Positions 1 to 11,330 are shown, counted from the first letter of the stretch. The stretch is 64,000 nt of DNA from Cepaea nemoralis (GCA_014155875.1 JACEFZ010004157.1:184501-248500), one strand, 5' to 3'. The notes: generated from the letters alone by a model not told the origin. Made by a program: numbers and translations.

Positions 1-165
1 GTCAGCTGGACATAAACATCGACTTCATGAGGAGAAACAGGTTGGTATGTCTGTATTAGATGATGTCAGGTTCATTTCTACGCCGGTTAGCTGGACGTAA
101 ACATCGATTTCTTGTTGAGTAAGCAATGGCAAGCTACTGAATGTAAAACTGTCTTAAAAGAAAAA
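1..165 (+). repeat. Fragment resembling SINE family A, with short internal direct repeat
   Basis: A block of about 20 bases (AGCTGGACrTAAACATCGA) occurs at about 4-22 and again at about 89-108. It is followed near 120 by AGTAAGCAATGGCAAGCTAC, the core signature of the SINE called family A here (see 3795-4012). Only the core is visible; a tRNA-like head and a 3' tail are not clear. Confidence 0.4.
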
Positions 166-176
166 ACGACATTAGG

Positions 177-533
177 TTAATCGAAACGTCTTGGAAAGGG
201 ACCAGCAACATTCTTAGTCATATCAGAAACAAGTGTATGTATTTGCATGAACAATCTGCCACAGAGCGCGGCTTCTGGTACACCCAGCGACGTGTCTGCC
301 ACGAAGAAGTTTCTAGAGACAAGTCGTCCACAGCGTCTAGCAGACGGCATGATCACATCTTTGATTGGCATGTCCATATTCCGCCAGCCAGTCACAACCC
401 AAGAACTCAAGCGTTCTATCTCTACATATATCTTCTTGGTAAGTTGGCGCACTGTGGCACCACGATATTTATTTATAATGGCGGGCTCGAGTTCTCGGCA
501 TTTAAGCGGCCCACAGTTCCGACAACAGGACAC
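177..533 (-). other. Unassigned open frame of 118 codons
   Basis: The frame starts with a Cys-rich segment (MSCCRNCG) and runs without a stop for 118 codons. Two overlapping plus-strand frames of about 100 codons are also open here, so chance is likely. I compared it mentally with GATA zinc fingers and with the Cys-rich P2X7-like domain common in molluscs, and neither fits convincingly. No splice signals or start context were decisive. Confidence 0.15.
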
Positions 534-559
534 AGTGAGTGCAGTTAGACAGCCACTGA

Positions 560-1180
560 AGAAATAAACAGCCGCCTGCCAAGAAGGAAAATATTAATCT
601 ACTAAAAACACACGTCCCGGAGAGAAAAGACATGAGTTGACGTACATGTATGACAAGTGCATTGAACAAGAGTAGACTGGTCTGTGCTGAACATTCATGG
701 AGCTTTCTTAGTAGATAAGTTATAGGCATGGTGTTTATTTAATTGCATGCATACAGTTCAATTGGGATTTGTATATAAAATAGCTGAACACATGTCTTCT
801 TCTTCTTCTTCTTCTTCTTCGTTCACTTTCACACATCAGTATAAATCAAAGCAAAGAAAGCAGTAGCCAACTGAAGCTTATTGACATCTCCACAGTGTGT
901 CCTCACATGGAAAGGGTATAGGCTATCATGCTTTTCTCCATTCTGTATATGTTGCATACAACTGTCACACATGTTTAACTGTCATTCTACCAGTTCCTCA
1001 GATACAGTAATCCATAGCTCCAATCTTTAATTAATTAAACATGGGGTATTTCAGCTGTTGTGTCCTGTACATAATTTGAAGATTGCTACTTTCAGATTTC
1101 AGATTAAAACCGTCAGTTATTTGAATCATCACGAAAAGACGTTGGTTTAAATTCAACTAAAATACTAACCAGAGAGGGAT
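560..1180. other. Non-coding stretch with a short (CTT)n tract
   Basis: Nothing recognisable is seen except a pure (CTT)n microsatellite at about 795-820. The rest is AT-rich single-copy-looking DNA. Confidence 0.5.
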
Positions 1181-1186
1181 CATCTG

Positions 1187-1365
1187 TAGCTCAGTGGTTA
1201 GCACGCTTGTTTGCCGTGTCTGTGCTCCTATGTTCGAATCTCCATCGAGGAGACATTTTAACAACAAACTCAACTGAACCCAGGTCAACCCGGCTTACAT
1301 TGGTATCATAAATATCCTGGGAGGTATAAGCGGCCGGCGTGATGTTGACAGCGTGACCTATCGTG
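1187..1365 (+). mobile_element. SINE family B copy (tRNA-headed)
   Basis: The head has a Pol III A-box-like TAGCTCAGTGGTTAGCACGC and a B-box-like GTTCGAATCTC in tRNA spacing. The body then reads about GGTATCATAAATATCCTGGGAGGTATAAGCGGCCGGCGTGATGTTGAC in pieces, matching the body seen at 35160, 45410, 46355, 50400 and 59280. The 3' part runs into a tandem array (1341-1580). The family is tRNA-derived by structure; the name 'B' is mine. Confidence 0.65.
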
Positions 1366-1580
1366 TGTGACATGGTCTAGACAATTATGTTGACAACGTG
1401 GCACATCGTATGTGACATGGTCTAGTCTAGACAATTATGTTGAACACGTGACGTATCGTATGTGACATGGTCTAGTCTAGACAATTATGTTGACAACGTG
1501 GCCTATCGTGTGTGACATGGTCTAGACAATTATGTTGACAACGTGGCCTACCGTATGTGTCCAGGGTTTAGACAACTGTG
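1341..1580. repeat. Minisatellite, 46/51-bp unit, about 5 copies
   Basis: Units contain TGTTGACAACGTGGCCTATCGT followed by GTGACATGGTCTAGACAATTA in two pieces. Two units carry a TCTAG duplication, which makes them 51 rather than 46 bp. The first unit overlaps the 3' part of the SINE at 1187-1365, so the array appears to have grown from SINE sequence. Confidence 0.8.
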
Positions 1581-1814
1581 ACACTAGCCCCGCATACCCA
1601 ATACGCAACAAGGTGTATAAATAGGCCCCTTTGTTAACTTACTGGTGAGTGACAGTATTTATTTCAGAAACGTGATCGCTATTGTAACAATGAAGTCTAA
1701 AGGTAATGGAATATAAGACATAGTATTCAAGCAGCAATTCAAATAAATACAATCACAACATGATATTGTCGTGAGTTGGTTGGGGGACGTCTATGTTCCA
1801 CTGGATGATGGAAG

Positions 1815-1840
1815 AAATAAATAAATAAATGAAAGAACGA

Positions 1841-1880
<40 letters not shown>

Positions 1881-1935
1881 AGAAGAAGAAGAAGAAGAAG
1901 AAGAAGAAGAAGAAGAAGAAGAAGAAGAAGAAGAC
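1815..1935. repeat. Compound microsatellite (AAAT)n(GAAA)n(GAA)n
   Basis: Consecutive AAAT, GAAA and GAA tracts. They create artefactual polyserine and polyphenylalanine frames on the minus strand. Confidence 0.95.
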
Positions 1936-2306
1936 CACTGTACAATGAATAATAATACTCTATTTTTTATCATTTGCTTCACGTGAGGATTTGTTTCGAC
2001 CACACGCTCCACAATAAGTGGAGGGATGCATTCTGACTCCTCTACCACCTGCCACACACATATGTCTCTTGAGGAAAATAAATATCCGTTGCACGTGGTG
2101 ACTTCCAATGTGGCTAGCACGATGCGATGACGGTAAAGCTTCTTGGATCCAGTCCCTTGGGACCGGCCACTGACTCCATCTCCGCAAGGGACGACAACAA
2201 AGGCAACTTCAATCTCGTCTCCTGCACTTAAAAGTGGCCGACCAGACAGACACTCATCGGCCATTTCCCAATTGTTGGGTGTAGGTATCTTTCCACGGAT
2301 CCTCAT
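1936..2306 (-). other. Unassigned open frame upstream of a (GAA)n tract
   Basis: About 120 codons are open on the minus strand before the frame runs into the microsatellite (polyserine). Composition is protein-like (segments such as EIEVAFVVVPCGDG) but I recognise no domain and see no convincing splice sites. It could be a fragment of an unknown mobile-element protein or chance. Confidence 0.15.
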
Positions 2307-2309
2307 TGT

Positions 2310-2830
2310 TCATTGCATTAGACAATAGTGTTCTCAGTTTGTGTGTAGATCATAATCATCACGTGCCATCTCCGTAGTGACGGCAGGCTGTAATGAGACT
2401 CAAACCCACCCTGTCCACGATAATCTCAGAGCATATCTTGATGTTGTCTATCACAATGACCGATTCCTGCCTCTTGCACGCTTCCCGGCCACTTCTCCTT
2501 CCAGTACATCCTTTAACAGTGAGCTGTGTTTTTGTATAAGGCTAGAGTTCTCGAAGTATCCACTCTTGTCCTCAATCTTGTCCTCAATCAGTAGTGATTG
2601 CTTCAACACCCGATCTGTTTGTTTGTTCCCTTCTCGTCATCATCATCTTCATCATCATCATCATGCGCTCTGGGGACTGGCACAGACGTTCATGTCCCTC
2701 CACAAATCTAGTGTTGTGAATCCTTTATGTTATTATTCCTGGACTATCCTGCATATATGGGTCTGATTCCAGTCGTCACTATATTGTACAATGCCTGTCT
2801 TCTCACTTTATGACCTATGAATATGTGTTC
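2310..2830. other. Unannotated stretch
   Basis: Nothing is recognised apart from a short imperfect (CAT)n run near 2637-2665. Confidence 0.4.
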
Positions 2831-2839
2831 TTCCCCTTG

Positions 2840-3016
2840 TAGTTATATTGGAAAGATCGAGGGGAAGAGGGGCAGAGGCAGACGAAGAGAAATGATGCTG
2901 GATTGATTGCGACGGTGGCATGGAGGAATATCAGCAGCGGAGTTGATCCAGAAAACCAAAGACCCAGATCTGTGGAAAGTCATGAACACCTACGTCAGCT
3001 GGCAGGGCACTTGATG
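2840..3016 (+). mobile_element. LINE 3' end, family X (RTE-like), truncated
   Basis: The plus strand encodes the typical C-terminal tail of LINE polyproteins: KIEGKRGRGRRREMMLD, one stop, then LRRWHGG and AELIQKTKDPDLWKVM, ending WQGT-stop followed by a GATGATG tail. The same tail is found, minus strand, at 24745-24930 and, decayed, at 16005-16255. It is a 5'-truncated dead copy. Confidence 0.75.
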
Positions 3017-3500
3017 GTGATGATGTGGTTATATATAATGTGCTACTTTCATGTACATCTTCCAGGTATTCATTTCTAGTTATTCTGGCAGCCACAGGTA
3101 TTCGAAGTATTCGTCTCAGGAACCACACTTTCATTGCTTCCATTCTCCTTCTGGTATACCCATTCCCGATTCGCGATTCACTGCCATATAATAAAACGGG
3201 TTCGTTATAGCATTTCAGAACTCTCTTCCGACATTTCGTGAATGCGACTCATTACATTAAGACACTTTTCACCTTCTTAATTACAGCTGTTCCATAGCAT
3301 ATTCTACTCTTACTCTCTGGCACCCATATTCCATGTGACGTTATGACTTCCACCAAATATTTGAATTTATTGACTATCCTGAGCACTTGCCTTGCATTGT
3401 TATATCATAATTTGGCGGTATCTTTTTCTTCATGATTTGAATTTGGATATATTGCGTGCCTATTACCCCTAATACAGATTCGTTTTGTTTTTTTTATTTC
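3017..3500 (-). mobile_element. LINE reverse transcriptase C-terminal fragment
   Basis: The minus strand reads, with stops and shifts, FKYLVEVITSHG, then VLKCYNEPVLLYGSES, then MEAMKVWFLRRILRIPVAA and RNEYLEDV. These match the region after the RT catalytic core of RTE-like LINEs (YLGS..., LLYGCETW..., RRILRI...). It lies back-to-back with the plus-strand LINE end at 2840-3016. Confidence 0.75.
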
Positions 3501-3794
3501 TCGAACAATCATTTGTATATCAATCAATCCCTTCTTCTTCATTTGCATAATACTGTATTGTTATATATCATATTGTGAAGGTAATATAATCTTGCTAATT
3601 CTGCGTTTGTAGTTACGTTTCATTAAGTTATTTAAAATTATTGGCATGTTATGTTGCTGGTGTCCTATGCATAACGTGTTTTGTATTTACTATTCCAAGG
3701 ACTAACGTTTGTAACGCGTTTTTCTGATTTTATGTTCAGAGCAATGACCCATATAATCCATTAGAGGTCTTTATATTGTTGTTTTATTTTCCAT

Positions 3795-4012
3795 ATCCTT
3801 TTCGCCAGCATTTTACTGCTGTTGTTGATGTCTTGGCAAGTATACATTCAGTAGTTTGCCATTGCTTTCTGAACGACCGGCTCCCATACCAACACATTAA
3901 AACCCAGTGCAACGCGGTCTTCTGCCAAATCGGTCGCAGATGTTTCGAACGCGGGTAAGCTGGCTTACGAGTCACGTCCTTAAGACCTTCGCCACGGAGC
4001 GCGGCTCATTGT
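3795..4012 (-). mobile_element. SINE family A copy, near full length
   Basis: On the minus strand the tRNA-like head has GTGGCGAAGGTCTTAAGG (A box) and GCGTTCGAAAC (B box). Next come GAGCCGGTCGTTCAGAAAGC and the core AATGGCAAACTACTGAATGT ... CTTGCCAAGACATC, then AAAAGGATATGG. The core recalls the Nin-type SINE central domain (from memory). At least ten related pieces occur in the window. Confidence 0.75.
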
Positions 4013-4566
4013 GGTATACTATACAATAATCGGTTGACAGCACGTTTTTCATATACCAGGTAACCAGACCATTATTAGTAATGTTAATTTCATAACAAAA
4101 GGGTTTGCTTCACAGAGGTAACATGGAAACATACCCAAAGAAGCCTGGACATTTGGTTGTGAGTAACAATATTATGCAACATTTTCCTCGGCAACACCGT
4201 CTCATTACCACCAGTTGTTTGTTTAAGTCCGGGCGAGCCGGCGTCACAGACAAACAGGCACCGGTGTCTGATTTAAGAGTAGCCCTGAGTAAACTATCCT
4301 GCAGCATTTTCCGACAACACGTCTGCGCTTACTGTCACTATTCATTAAGACCGAAGACAGACGACACTGCAGAAAAGGATACGTGTTCGTATGCGTACAT
4401 ACATGAAGTATGTTATGTTAATCCTCAGCCGGTGGCCAGGCATTAACACACGTACCTGATTCTTCTCCTCTCTCTTGCCTTTGAACCACCATTGAAGTAT
4501 GGGCCTTGAACCAACGCTTGCTAAGCCATCCTATCTGTTGCTATCTCTTGCAGCTCTGACCAGCAG

Positions 4567-4720
4567 TCGGCGTGGCCGAGAGGATCACATCTGTATAGCT
4601 TTTAAACTTCCTGTGCGCTGATGCCGGGGTAGGGAGATCATCTTGAAGGTCACTTCGCCTCCCAGAAGTTGTTTTGGTACCCGTTTCATGTGCTAGGATA
4701 GGAACTAAGGATCCGCGTAG
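4567..4720 (+). mobile_element. Possible tRNA-headed SINE (single copy seen)
   Basis: GGCGTGGCCGAGAGGATCAC resembles an A box of Ser/Leu-type tRNA-derived SINEs. No clear B box and no second copy were seen, so the call is weak. Confidence 0.3.
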
Positions 4721-4835
4721 TCAAGAACACATCCTGATGTTATGGGCACTGGAGGTCAAAACCGCGGAAACTGCGAGGTACGTGCATGGGCATGCATAAT
4801 GTACACAATAAAACAATCTTGTTTAGGACACTGGG

Positions 4836-5886
4836 ACTATACACCATAGGGAGGCTGAAACTATACAACATAGGGAGGCTGAAACTATACAACATAGGGA
4901 GGCTGAAACTATACACCATAGGGAGGCTGAAACTATACAACATAGGGAGGCTGAAACTATACAACATAGGGAGGCTGAAACTATACAACATAGGGAGGCT
5001 GAAACTATACAACATAGGGAGGCTGAAACTATACAACATAGGGAGGCTGAAACTATACACCATAAGGAGGCTGAAACTATACAACATAGGGAGGCTGAAA
5101 CTATACAACATAGGGAGGCTGAAACTATACAACATAGGGAGGCTGAAACTATACAACTTAGGGAGGCTGAAACTATACACCATAAGGAGGCTGAAACTAT
5201 ACAACATAGGGAGGCTGAAACTATACAACATAGGGAGGCTGAAACTATACAACATAGGGAGGCTGAAACTATACACCATAGGGAGGCTGAAACTATACAA
5301 CATAGGGAGGCTGAAACTATACAACATAGGGAGGCTGAAACTATACAACATAGGGAGGCTGAAACTATACAACATAGGGAGGCTGAAACTATACACCATA
5401 AGGAGGCTGAAACTATACAACATAGGGAGGCTGAAACTATACACCATAAGGAGGCTGAAACTATACAACATAGGGAGGCTGAAACTATACAACATAGGGA
5501 GGCTGAAACTATACAACATAGGGAGGCTGAAACTATACAACTTAGGGAGGCTGAAACTATACACCATAAGGAGGCTGAAACTATACAACATAGGGAGGCT
5601 GAAACTATACACCATAAGGAGGCTGAAACTATACAACATAGGGAGGCTGAAACTATACAACATAGGGAGGCTGAAACTATACAACATAGGGAGGCTGAAA
5701 CTATACAACTTAGGGAGGCTGAAACTATACACCATAAGGAGGCTGAAACTATACAACATAGGGAGGCTGAAACTATACACCATTAGGAGGCTGAAACTAT
5801 ACAACATAGGGAGGCTGAAACTATACACCATAAGGAGGCTGAAACTATACAACATAGGGAGGCTGAAACTATACAACATAGGGACA
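4836..5886. repeat. Minisatellite, 24-bp unit, about 44 copies, with higher-order structure
   Basis: Unit GGGAGGCTGAAACTATACAA followed by CATA. Four variants differ at two or three sites (caacata-ggg, caccata-ggg, caccata-agg, caactta-ggg). Because 24 is divisible by 3 and the unit has no stop in some frames, both strands stay open for about 380 codons, as repeated octapeptides LYNIGRLK (+) and LYSFSLPM (-). I regard these as by-products, not proteins. Confidence 0.97.
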
Positions 5887-5942
5887 CCGACGATAAACGG
5901 TTTATGGGCTGTGTCTCTGTGTCTGTGCGTTCAACCTACGGG

Positions 5943-7410
5943 ATGAGACTCGATATTACACAACATGGATGAGACTGATTATTACACAATCGGGATGAGA
6001 CTGGATATTACACAATCGGGATGAGACTGGATATTACACAATCGGGATGAGACTGGATATTACACAATCGGGATGAGACTGGATATTACACAATCGGGAT
6101 GAGACTATATACTACACAACATGGATTGGGCTAGATATGACACAACAGGGATGAGACTCGATATGACACAACAGAGATAGGACTAGAAATGACACAACAG
6201 GGATAGGACTAGAAATGACACAACAGGGATAGGACTAGATATGACACAACAGGGATAGGACTACATATGACACAACAGGGATAGGACTACATATGACACA
6301 ACAGGGATGGGACTAGATATGACACAACAGGGATAGGACTAGATATGACACAACAGGGATAGGACTAGATATGACACAAATGGATTGCACTAGATATGAC
6401 ACATCATGAATTGGACTAGATATGACACAACAGGGATGAGACTCGATATGACACAACAGGGATAGGACTAGAAATGACACAACAGGGATAGGACTAGAAA
6501 TGACACAACAGGGATAGGACTAGATATGATACAACAGGGATAGGACTAGATATGCCACAACAGGGATAGGACTAGATATGACACAACAGGGATAGGACTA
6601 GATATGACACAACAGGGATAGGACTACATATGACACAACAGGGATAGGACTAGATATGACACAACAGGATTGGACTAGATATGACACATCATGAATTGGA
6701 CTAGATATGACATAACAGGGATGAGACTCGATATGACACAACAGGGATAGGACTAGATATGACACAACAGGGATAAGACTACATATGACACAACAGGGAT
6801 AGGACTAGAAATGACACAACAGGGATAGGACTAGATACGACACAATAGGGATAGGACTAGATATGACACAACATGGATTGGACTAGATACGACACAACAG
6901 GGATTGGACTAGATATGACACAACAGGGATTGGACTAGATATGACACAACATGAATTGGACTAGATATGACACAACAGGGATAGGACTAGATACGACACG
7001 ATAGGGATAGGGATAGGACTAGATACGACACAATAGGGATAGGACTACATATGACACAACAGGGATAGGACTAGATACGACACAATAGAGATAAGACTAG
7101 ATATGACACAACAGGGATTGGACTAGATACGACACAATAGGGATAGGACTAGATATGACACAACAGGGATAGGACTACATATGACACAATAGGGATAGGA
7201 CTAGATATGACACAACATGAATTGGACAAGATATGACAAAACGGGGATGAGACTAAAAATAACACAACTGTGATGAGACTAGTTACGACAAAAACAGGGA
7301 TGAGACTAGATATTACACAACATAGATTATACTAGATATTACACAACGGAGATTAGTCTAGATATGACATAAAGGGATGAGACTAGATATGACACAACAG
7401 GGATGACGCT
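5943..7410. repeat. Satellite, 25- then 26-bp units, about 55 copies
   Basis: It begins with a 25-bp unit (GGATGAGACTGGATATTACA plus CAATC, about 6 copies) and passes into a 26-bp unit (AGGGATAGGACTAGATATGA plus CACAAC). Unit variants are interspersed and the end at 7210-7410 is decayed. It is adjacent to the 24-bp array and shares the pattern -GA-ACTA-ATA--ACA-, suggesting common descent. Confidence 0.95.
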
Positions 7411-8589
7411 TGTTATGTTTGATTCGTAGTTGTGCTTGAATACGATCACCGTCATTGCACACAGATACTGACACAGGTTTCCTCTTATAGAACATCTCAG
7501 CACAGTGCACGGACTCTGTAGCACCACCAGCGATGCAAATGTGTGCATGTCATGAACTCACATTTTGTGAGTAGGATTTCTCATTTTTGAAATGCCTGGT
7601 CAGCGGACTATTCGGTCAAGGTGATTTATAACTGCCGATGGGCTGGTCACGTGATAAACGTGAACACAGATTCTCCTGACTTTTGGCCCTTGTCCGAGGA
7701 GACTTGACCTCCAAACCGCCACCAAATGTGCAACGGAACCTCACCACAAGTTCCCCCCCCCCCCCACCCCAATATTCAAATATTGTTTATTAATGAAAAT
7801 TCAGATATATATTCACATATATTTCCATACACTATTTGTAACTGTCTTTTTGTAACGTGTTCTTATAACTGCAACTTTCTCCTCGTGACCCCTTCATTCA
7901 TCTTCTTATCAACACCCGTCATTCTCCCGAAGCATGACCACGTCACGTGCTTCCCCTAAGCTGTTTCTCCAGTGCTCATTGTTCAAGATGCATTTCCACC
8001 GGTTCCGTGTAGCAAGAACAGCACTGTTACGATCAAATCCTATTTGGGTTTCCTGCATGTGGTACTTTTATATCTTTCTCAGCTGGCATGTGTGCCATAG
8101 TCTCCGCGGGGAGCCAACAGTTAAGTTATCGGCCGTACAAGTAAGTGTTTGGCGAAACCTATAGACTCATTCATCTCACAATTGTCAAGTCTATCAGGGG
8201 GTACCACACGGTATAGCACCGTGTCCCGAGCAGCTGGGGGAGGGTGTCCGTGCTTGTTATATTCACGTCGAGGGCTATCAAATAACGTCTATTCTCCTCT
8301 TATCTGTAATGAAAATCCTGCTCACGCGAGACGATAGCCGGAGCCGTGCCGTGAGACGGTACCTGTAGCTGGCTCGGTGGTGTCAAACACGTTCCCACTA
8401 TGTCTACGGGATATTAACATATCGTATTTGTCATGGCTGAGCCTGGTAAGCTCCATCTCCGGGGTGTCCCAAAAGCTGAGAACCATTGGTAGAAATATGC
8501 TTTTCTGTAACGCTGCACGTCTTCTGCGGGACGTTGCCTTCAACCCCAACACCTGTTGGGTTTATTAGGCAATCTTTACGTTCACTAGT
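7411..8589. other. Non-coding stretch
   Basis: AT-rich segments alternate with ordinary sequence, with a poly(C) run at about 7752-7765. Short frames on both strands show no recognisable protein. Confidence 0.4.
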
Positions 8590-8700
8590 TTGTCATTGAC
8601 TTCAGAGCAAGAAGTCGACGTTGACTTCCAACCGACAGGTGTAGGGAATGAATCCCGTATCCCCACCACCGGCGGGTCGGCAGTGTAAGAGGAAGCGAAT
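8590..8700 (-). mobile_element. SINE family C fragment
   Basis: The minus strand carries ATTCCCTACACCTGTCGGTT followed by GGAAGTCAACGTCGACTTCT, aligning with the body just after the B box in the family C copies at 21315-21520 and 38905-39165. The head and tail are decayed or absent. Confidence 0.5.
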
Positions 8701-9124
8701 TAAGCCCAGTGTTCACCGCTGGGAAACGATCATAACACAACAAAAGAAACTGGTGTTTTCTCTTCTGACTGCGGCGTAGTGGGTTAGTTCCACACAAACA
8801 CACACGCTGGTCAATACAACTTTCATGTTGACTTCTAGTTCAGAAAGTAATGACAAATTTCCGAACTAAAAATTGTTCATTAAATCACAAACGGCCAGTA
8901 ATTGTTGGGGATGACTACAACTGCCAGCAAAGGGCATACACTTGATTGTTTGCGTGACAGACCGCGAGGAACCGGCCTAGAGTTCCGTGTTACAATCAAA
9001 TGCATGTTTGTTCTATTGTCCAGTGCGCACTGCGATGTCCATTAGAGAATTAGCAACTGGGAAGTTGTTCCTCGCTTTATTGCAATGGCCCTCAGTGCTT
9101 TCCTATCCACTGCTGGTCTACTGA

Positions 9125-9290
9125 CTCAAGATAGGGTGGGAAAATATCATGTATGTGCATACCGCGAAGACGAAGTTGCATATGAGTGGATATCATCAAG
9201 GGATAAATTGGAAGTACCATGTATGAGTACTTCACGCGATGATGAAGCCTTACTGCAGCCATTCTTCGATACGGAGAAACACAGATGCAA
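9125..9290 (+). repeat. Dispersed repeat with ~72-bp internal period, copy 1
   Basis: The sequence contains CATATGAGTGGATATCATCA and encodes DEVAYEWISSRDKLEV ... DDEALLQPFFDTE. A copy in opposite orientation lies at 10575-10810. Within each copy a unit of about 72 bp is partly repeated (GATAGGGTGGGAAAATATCA versus GATAAATTGGAAGTACCATG). It could be the 3' end of the LINE remnant at 10811-11330. Confidence 0.6.
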
Positions 9291-9311
9291 GGAAATAAGA
9301 GGTTGGGGGTG

Positions 9312-9312
<1 letters not shown>

Positions 9313-9406
<94 letters not shown>
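9313..9406. repeat. (AG)n microsatellite
   Basis: Pure AG dinucleotide run of about 47 copies. Confidence 0.98.
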
Positions 9407-9410
<4 letters not shown>

Positions 9411-9521
9411 TAAACAAATTCATTAACTCTGGCTAGGCTCTGACACACCACTGATGTGACCCTAACAGGCATTGATTAGAAAACGGTGTGAAGGGGTCTG
9501 AGAAACAGCTCCCAGCATTGT

Positions 9522-9790
9522 TAGTTAAGTTAGTTGCATATCCTTTAAAGGACGTCGCAGGCAACCACAGCATTTTTTTTTTTTGGCTCTTTGTGATCTC
9601 TTGGCAAGTTTACGTTCAGCAGTTTGCCATTGCTTTCAGAAGGAGTGCTTTCTGAACCATTGCTTTCTGAACGACCGGCATCTATACCATTTAATTTTTT
9701 TTTAAACCCAACGCAAGGCGGTCTGCCCAGCCTCGTACACGGATTGTATCAAGTTGATCAGCTGCCAGCCACGAGACGTGGACAGCTTTC
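9522..9790 (-). mobile_element. SINE family A copy
   Basis: In plus orientation the start GTTAGTTGCATATCCTTTAA followed by AGGACGTCGC is the reversed 3' tail of family A. The core appears as TTGGCAAGTTTACGTTCAGC and AGTTTGCCATTGCTTTC. The segment CATTGCTTTC...GAA is locally triplicated, and a poly(T) run interrupts the body. Confidence 0.75.
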
Positions 9791-9984
9791 AGTTTTCTCC
9801 AGAAAACTACCACCTTAGCTGACCAGTTCCGCTTCTGGTTTTCGTTGACTCAAGAAAACTATGCGCTACAGTGAAATTATTGCCTGCTCAATGAACTTAT
9901 GTGCTTGTTGTGCTTGCTAGTACGTATCTTCTTCTTCTCGTTCATGAGCCTGCTTGTTCTGTGTTCGTCATGACAAGCTCAGTG

Positions 9985-10190
9985 GATGCACTGTGTCCAT
10001 TTACAGCCAATCATTGTGTCCATATACAGCCAATCATTGTGTCCATTTACAACCAATCTGCAATGGTTGTCTTCTGCGTTCGTCATGACAAGCTCAGTGG
10101 ATGCACTGTGTCCATTTACAGCCAATCATTGTGTCCATTTACAGCCAAGCATTGTGTCCATTTACAACCAATCTGCAATGGTTGTCCTTT
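9985..10190. repeat. Minisatellite, 23-bp unit within a ~100-bp duplication
   Basis: CCATTTACAGCCAATCATTG plus TGT is repeated three times, and the whole block with the flank CGTCATGACAAGCTCAGTGG is duplicated once. Confidence 0.85.
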
Positions 10191-10574
10191 CGCCGAGGTA
10201 TTTGAAATCAACACTGTGTTGTTGTTTTTTTTTTTCATTCTTAAACAAGTGCTATAAATATTTATTATTTAGAAATTCGCCAAGGCAGCGAATTTACAGC
10301 CTACTCGTTACGATGCCCCACTTCAAAGGAGGTTTTAACGTGCAGACGGCTGCCTCTATATTTGGCACTTGTCTAGGAAGGCTGGACAATCGACTGACAA
10401 CCCTGGGATGAACGGTCAATCCACCGGCATCCAGTTCCTTATTGTGTACCGTAGACAGTATCCATGGGTGGACTGGACCCTGCCGTGTTTGCTAGTTAGG
10501 GGAGGATTATGTAACTATTTGATTCCCTGCTGATATCAGATCTTAACTTGCAACTCTGGGCTGGTCTCAAGTGG

Positions 10575-10810
10575 CGTGTCACAAATCATCATGACCTCAT
10601 CACCCAGGACCATCTCAGTATCGAAGACTGACTGCAGTAAGGCTTCATCATCGCCTGTCCTGTGTCTTCGCGGTGCACTCATACACGATACTTCCAATCT
10701 ATCTTTTGATGATATCCACTCATACGCAACGTCGTTCGCGGTGCACACATAAATGCATTTTTCCCAACCCACCTCTTGATGTTATCCACTCACACGCAAC
10801 GCCGTCTTCC
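10575..10810 (-). repeat. Dispersed repeat with ~72-bp internal period, copy 2
   Basis: On the minus strand it encodes NDVAYEWISSKDRLEV ... DDEALLQSVFDTE, matching the plus-strand copy at 9125-9290 at about 80% by eye. Two to three partial units are visible. It directly follows, on the minus strand, the LINE remnant at 10811-11330 and may be its 3' part. Confidence 0.6.
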
Positions 10811-11330
10811 TTTTTCAGCCACCCCTCCATTTTCACTTTACCTCATCCTTTAAGAAGAAGTAATCTGAATTTTTCTGAAAACTCCGCTTTTCTTTGGTTT
10901 ATTCTCCTGCCATGGTTCTCATCCAATAACTAAATTCTTAATAACATCATTCCAAAAGATTAAGTTATATTCTCACATGATCTATTCATTGTTCATTTTT
11001 CAGCACCATCCAAATATGTAGGGTAAAGGTAATAACCGAACAATCTTTATTATAGTAGGTAACTTATCTATTTAGAGACGGACATTGGTGTCATGTTGGT
11101 GAATGTTACTTTGAGCAATCCTATTATTTCACCTATTTCTTTCTCACGCATGTCATCATATGTTATTCATGGTCCCATATAAGAAAATCAATTTTATCTG
11201 CATACATTTCTTTTCATTCACTGTATGTTTTTAAAATTCCCTTTGTATAATCTTTGTTGATAACATAGTTTTCTTTAAATTAATACCTAAGCAATATTCT
11301 TGGACATCCTGCTCTGTTTCAGCCAATAAA
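10811..11330 (-). mobile_element. Heavily decayed LINE reverse transcriptase C-terminal region
   Basis: Across stops and shifts the minus strand reads LGINLKKT, FSYMGP, EKEIGEIIGLLKVTFTNM, then YLYPTYLDGAEK-TMNR. This matches the order of post-catalytic motifs of RTE-like LINEs (GL.LN..KT, YLGS, EI..RI..A...F..M, L.YGCE.WT). It is not functional. Confidence 0.5.

Noticed and set aside
177..533. GATA zinc finger or P2X7-like Cys-rich domain in the 118-codon minus frame
   Set aside because: The Cys spacing does not match either domain, and overlapping frames on the other strand are equally open.
1187..1260. True tRNA gene
   Set aside because: A and B boxes are present but the acceptor and anticodon stems do not pair well, and the sequence continues into a SINE body shared by other loci. 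The same reasoning applies to other tRNA-like heads in the window.
4740..5946. Frames of about 380 codons on both strands over the 24-bp array as a repeat protein
   Set aside because: The unit length is a multiple of three and lacks stops, so open frames are unavoidable. There is no signal peptide, splice context or non-repeat domain.
4836..7410. CRISPR-like periodic array
   Set aside because: Units are contiguous with no unique spacers, and the DNA is eukaryotic.
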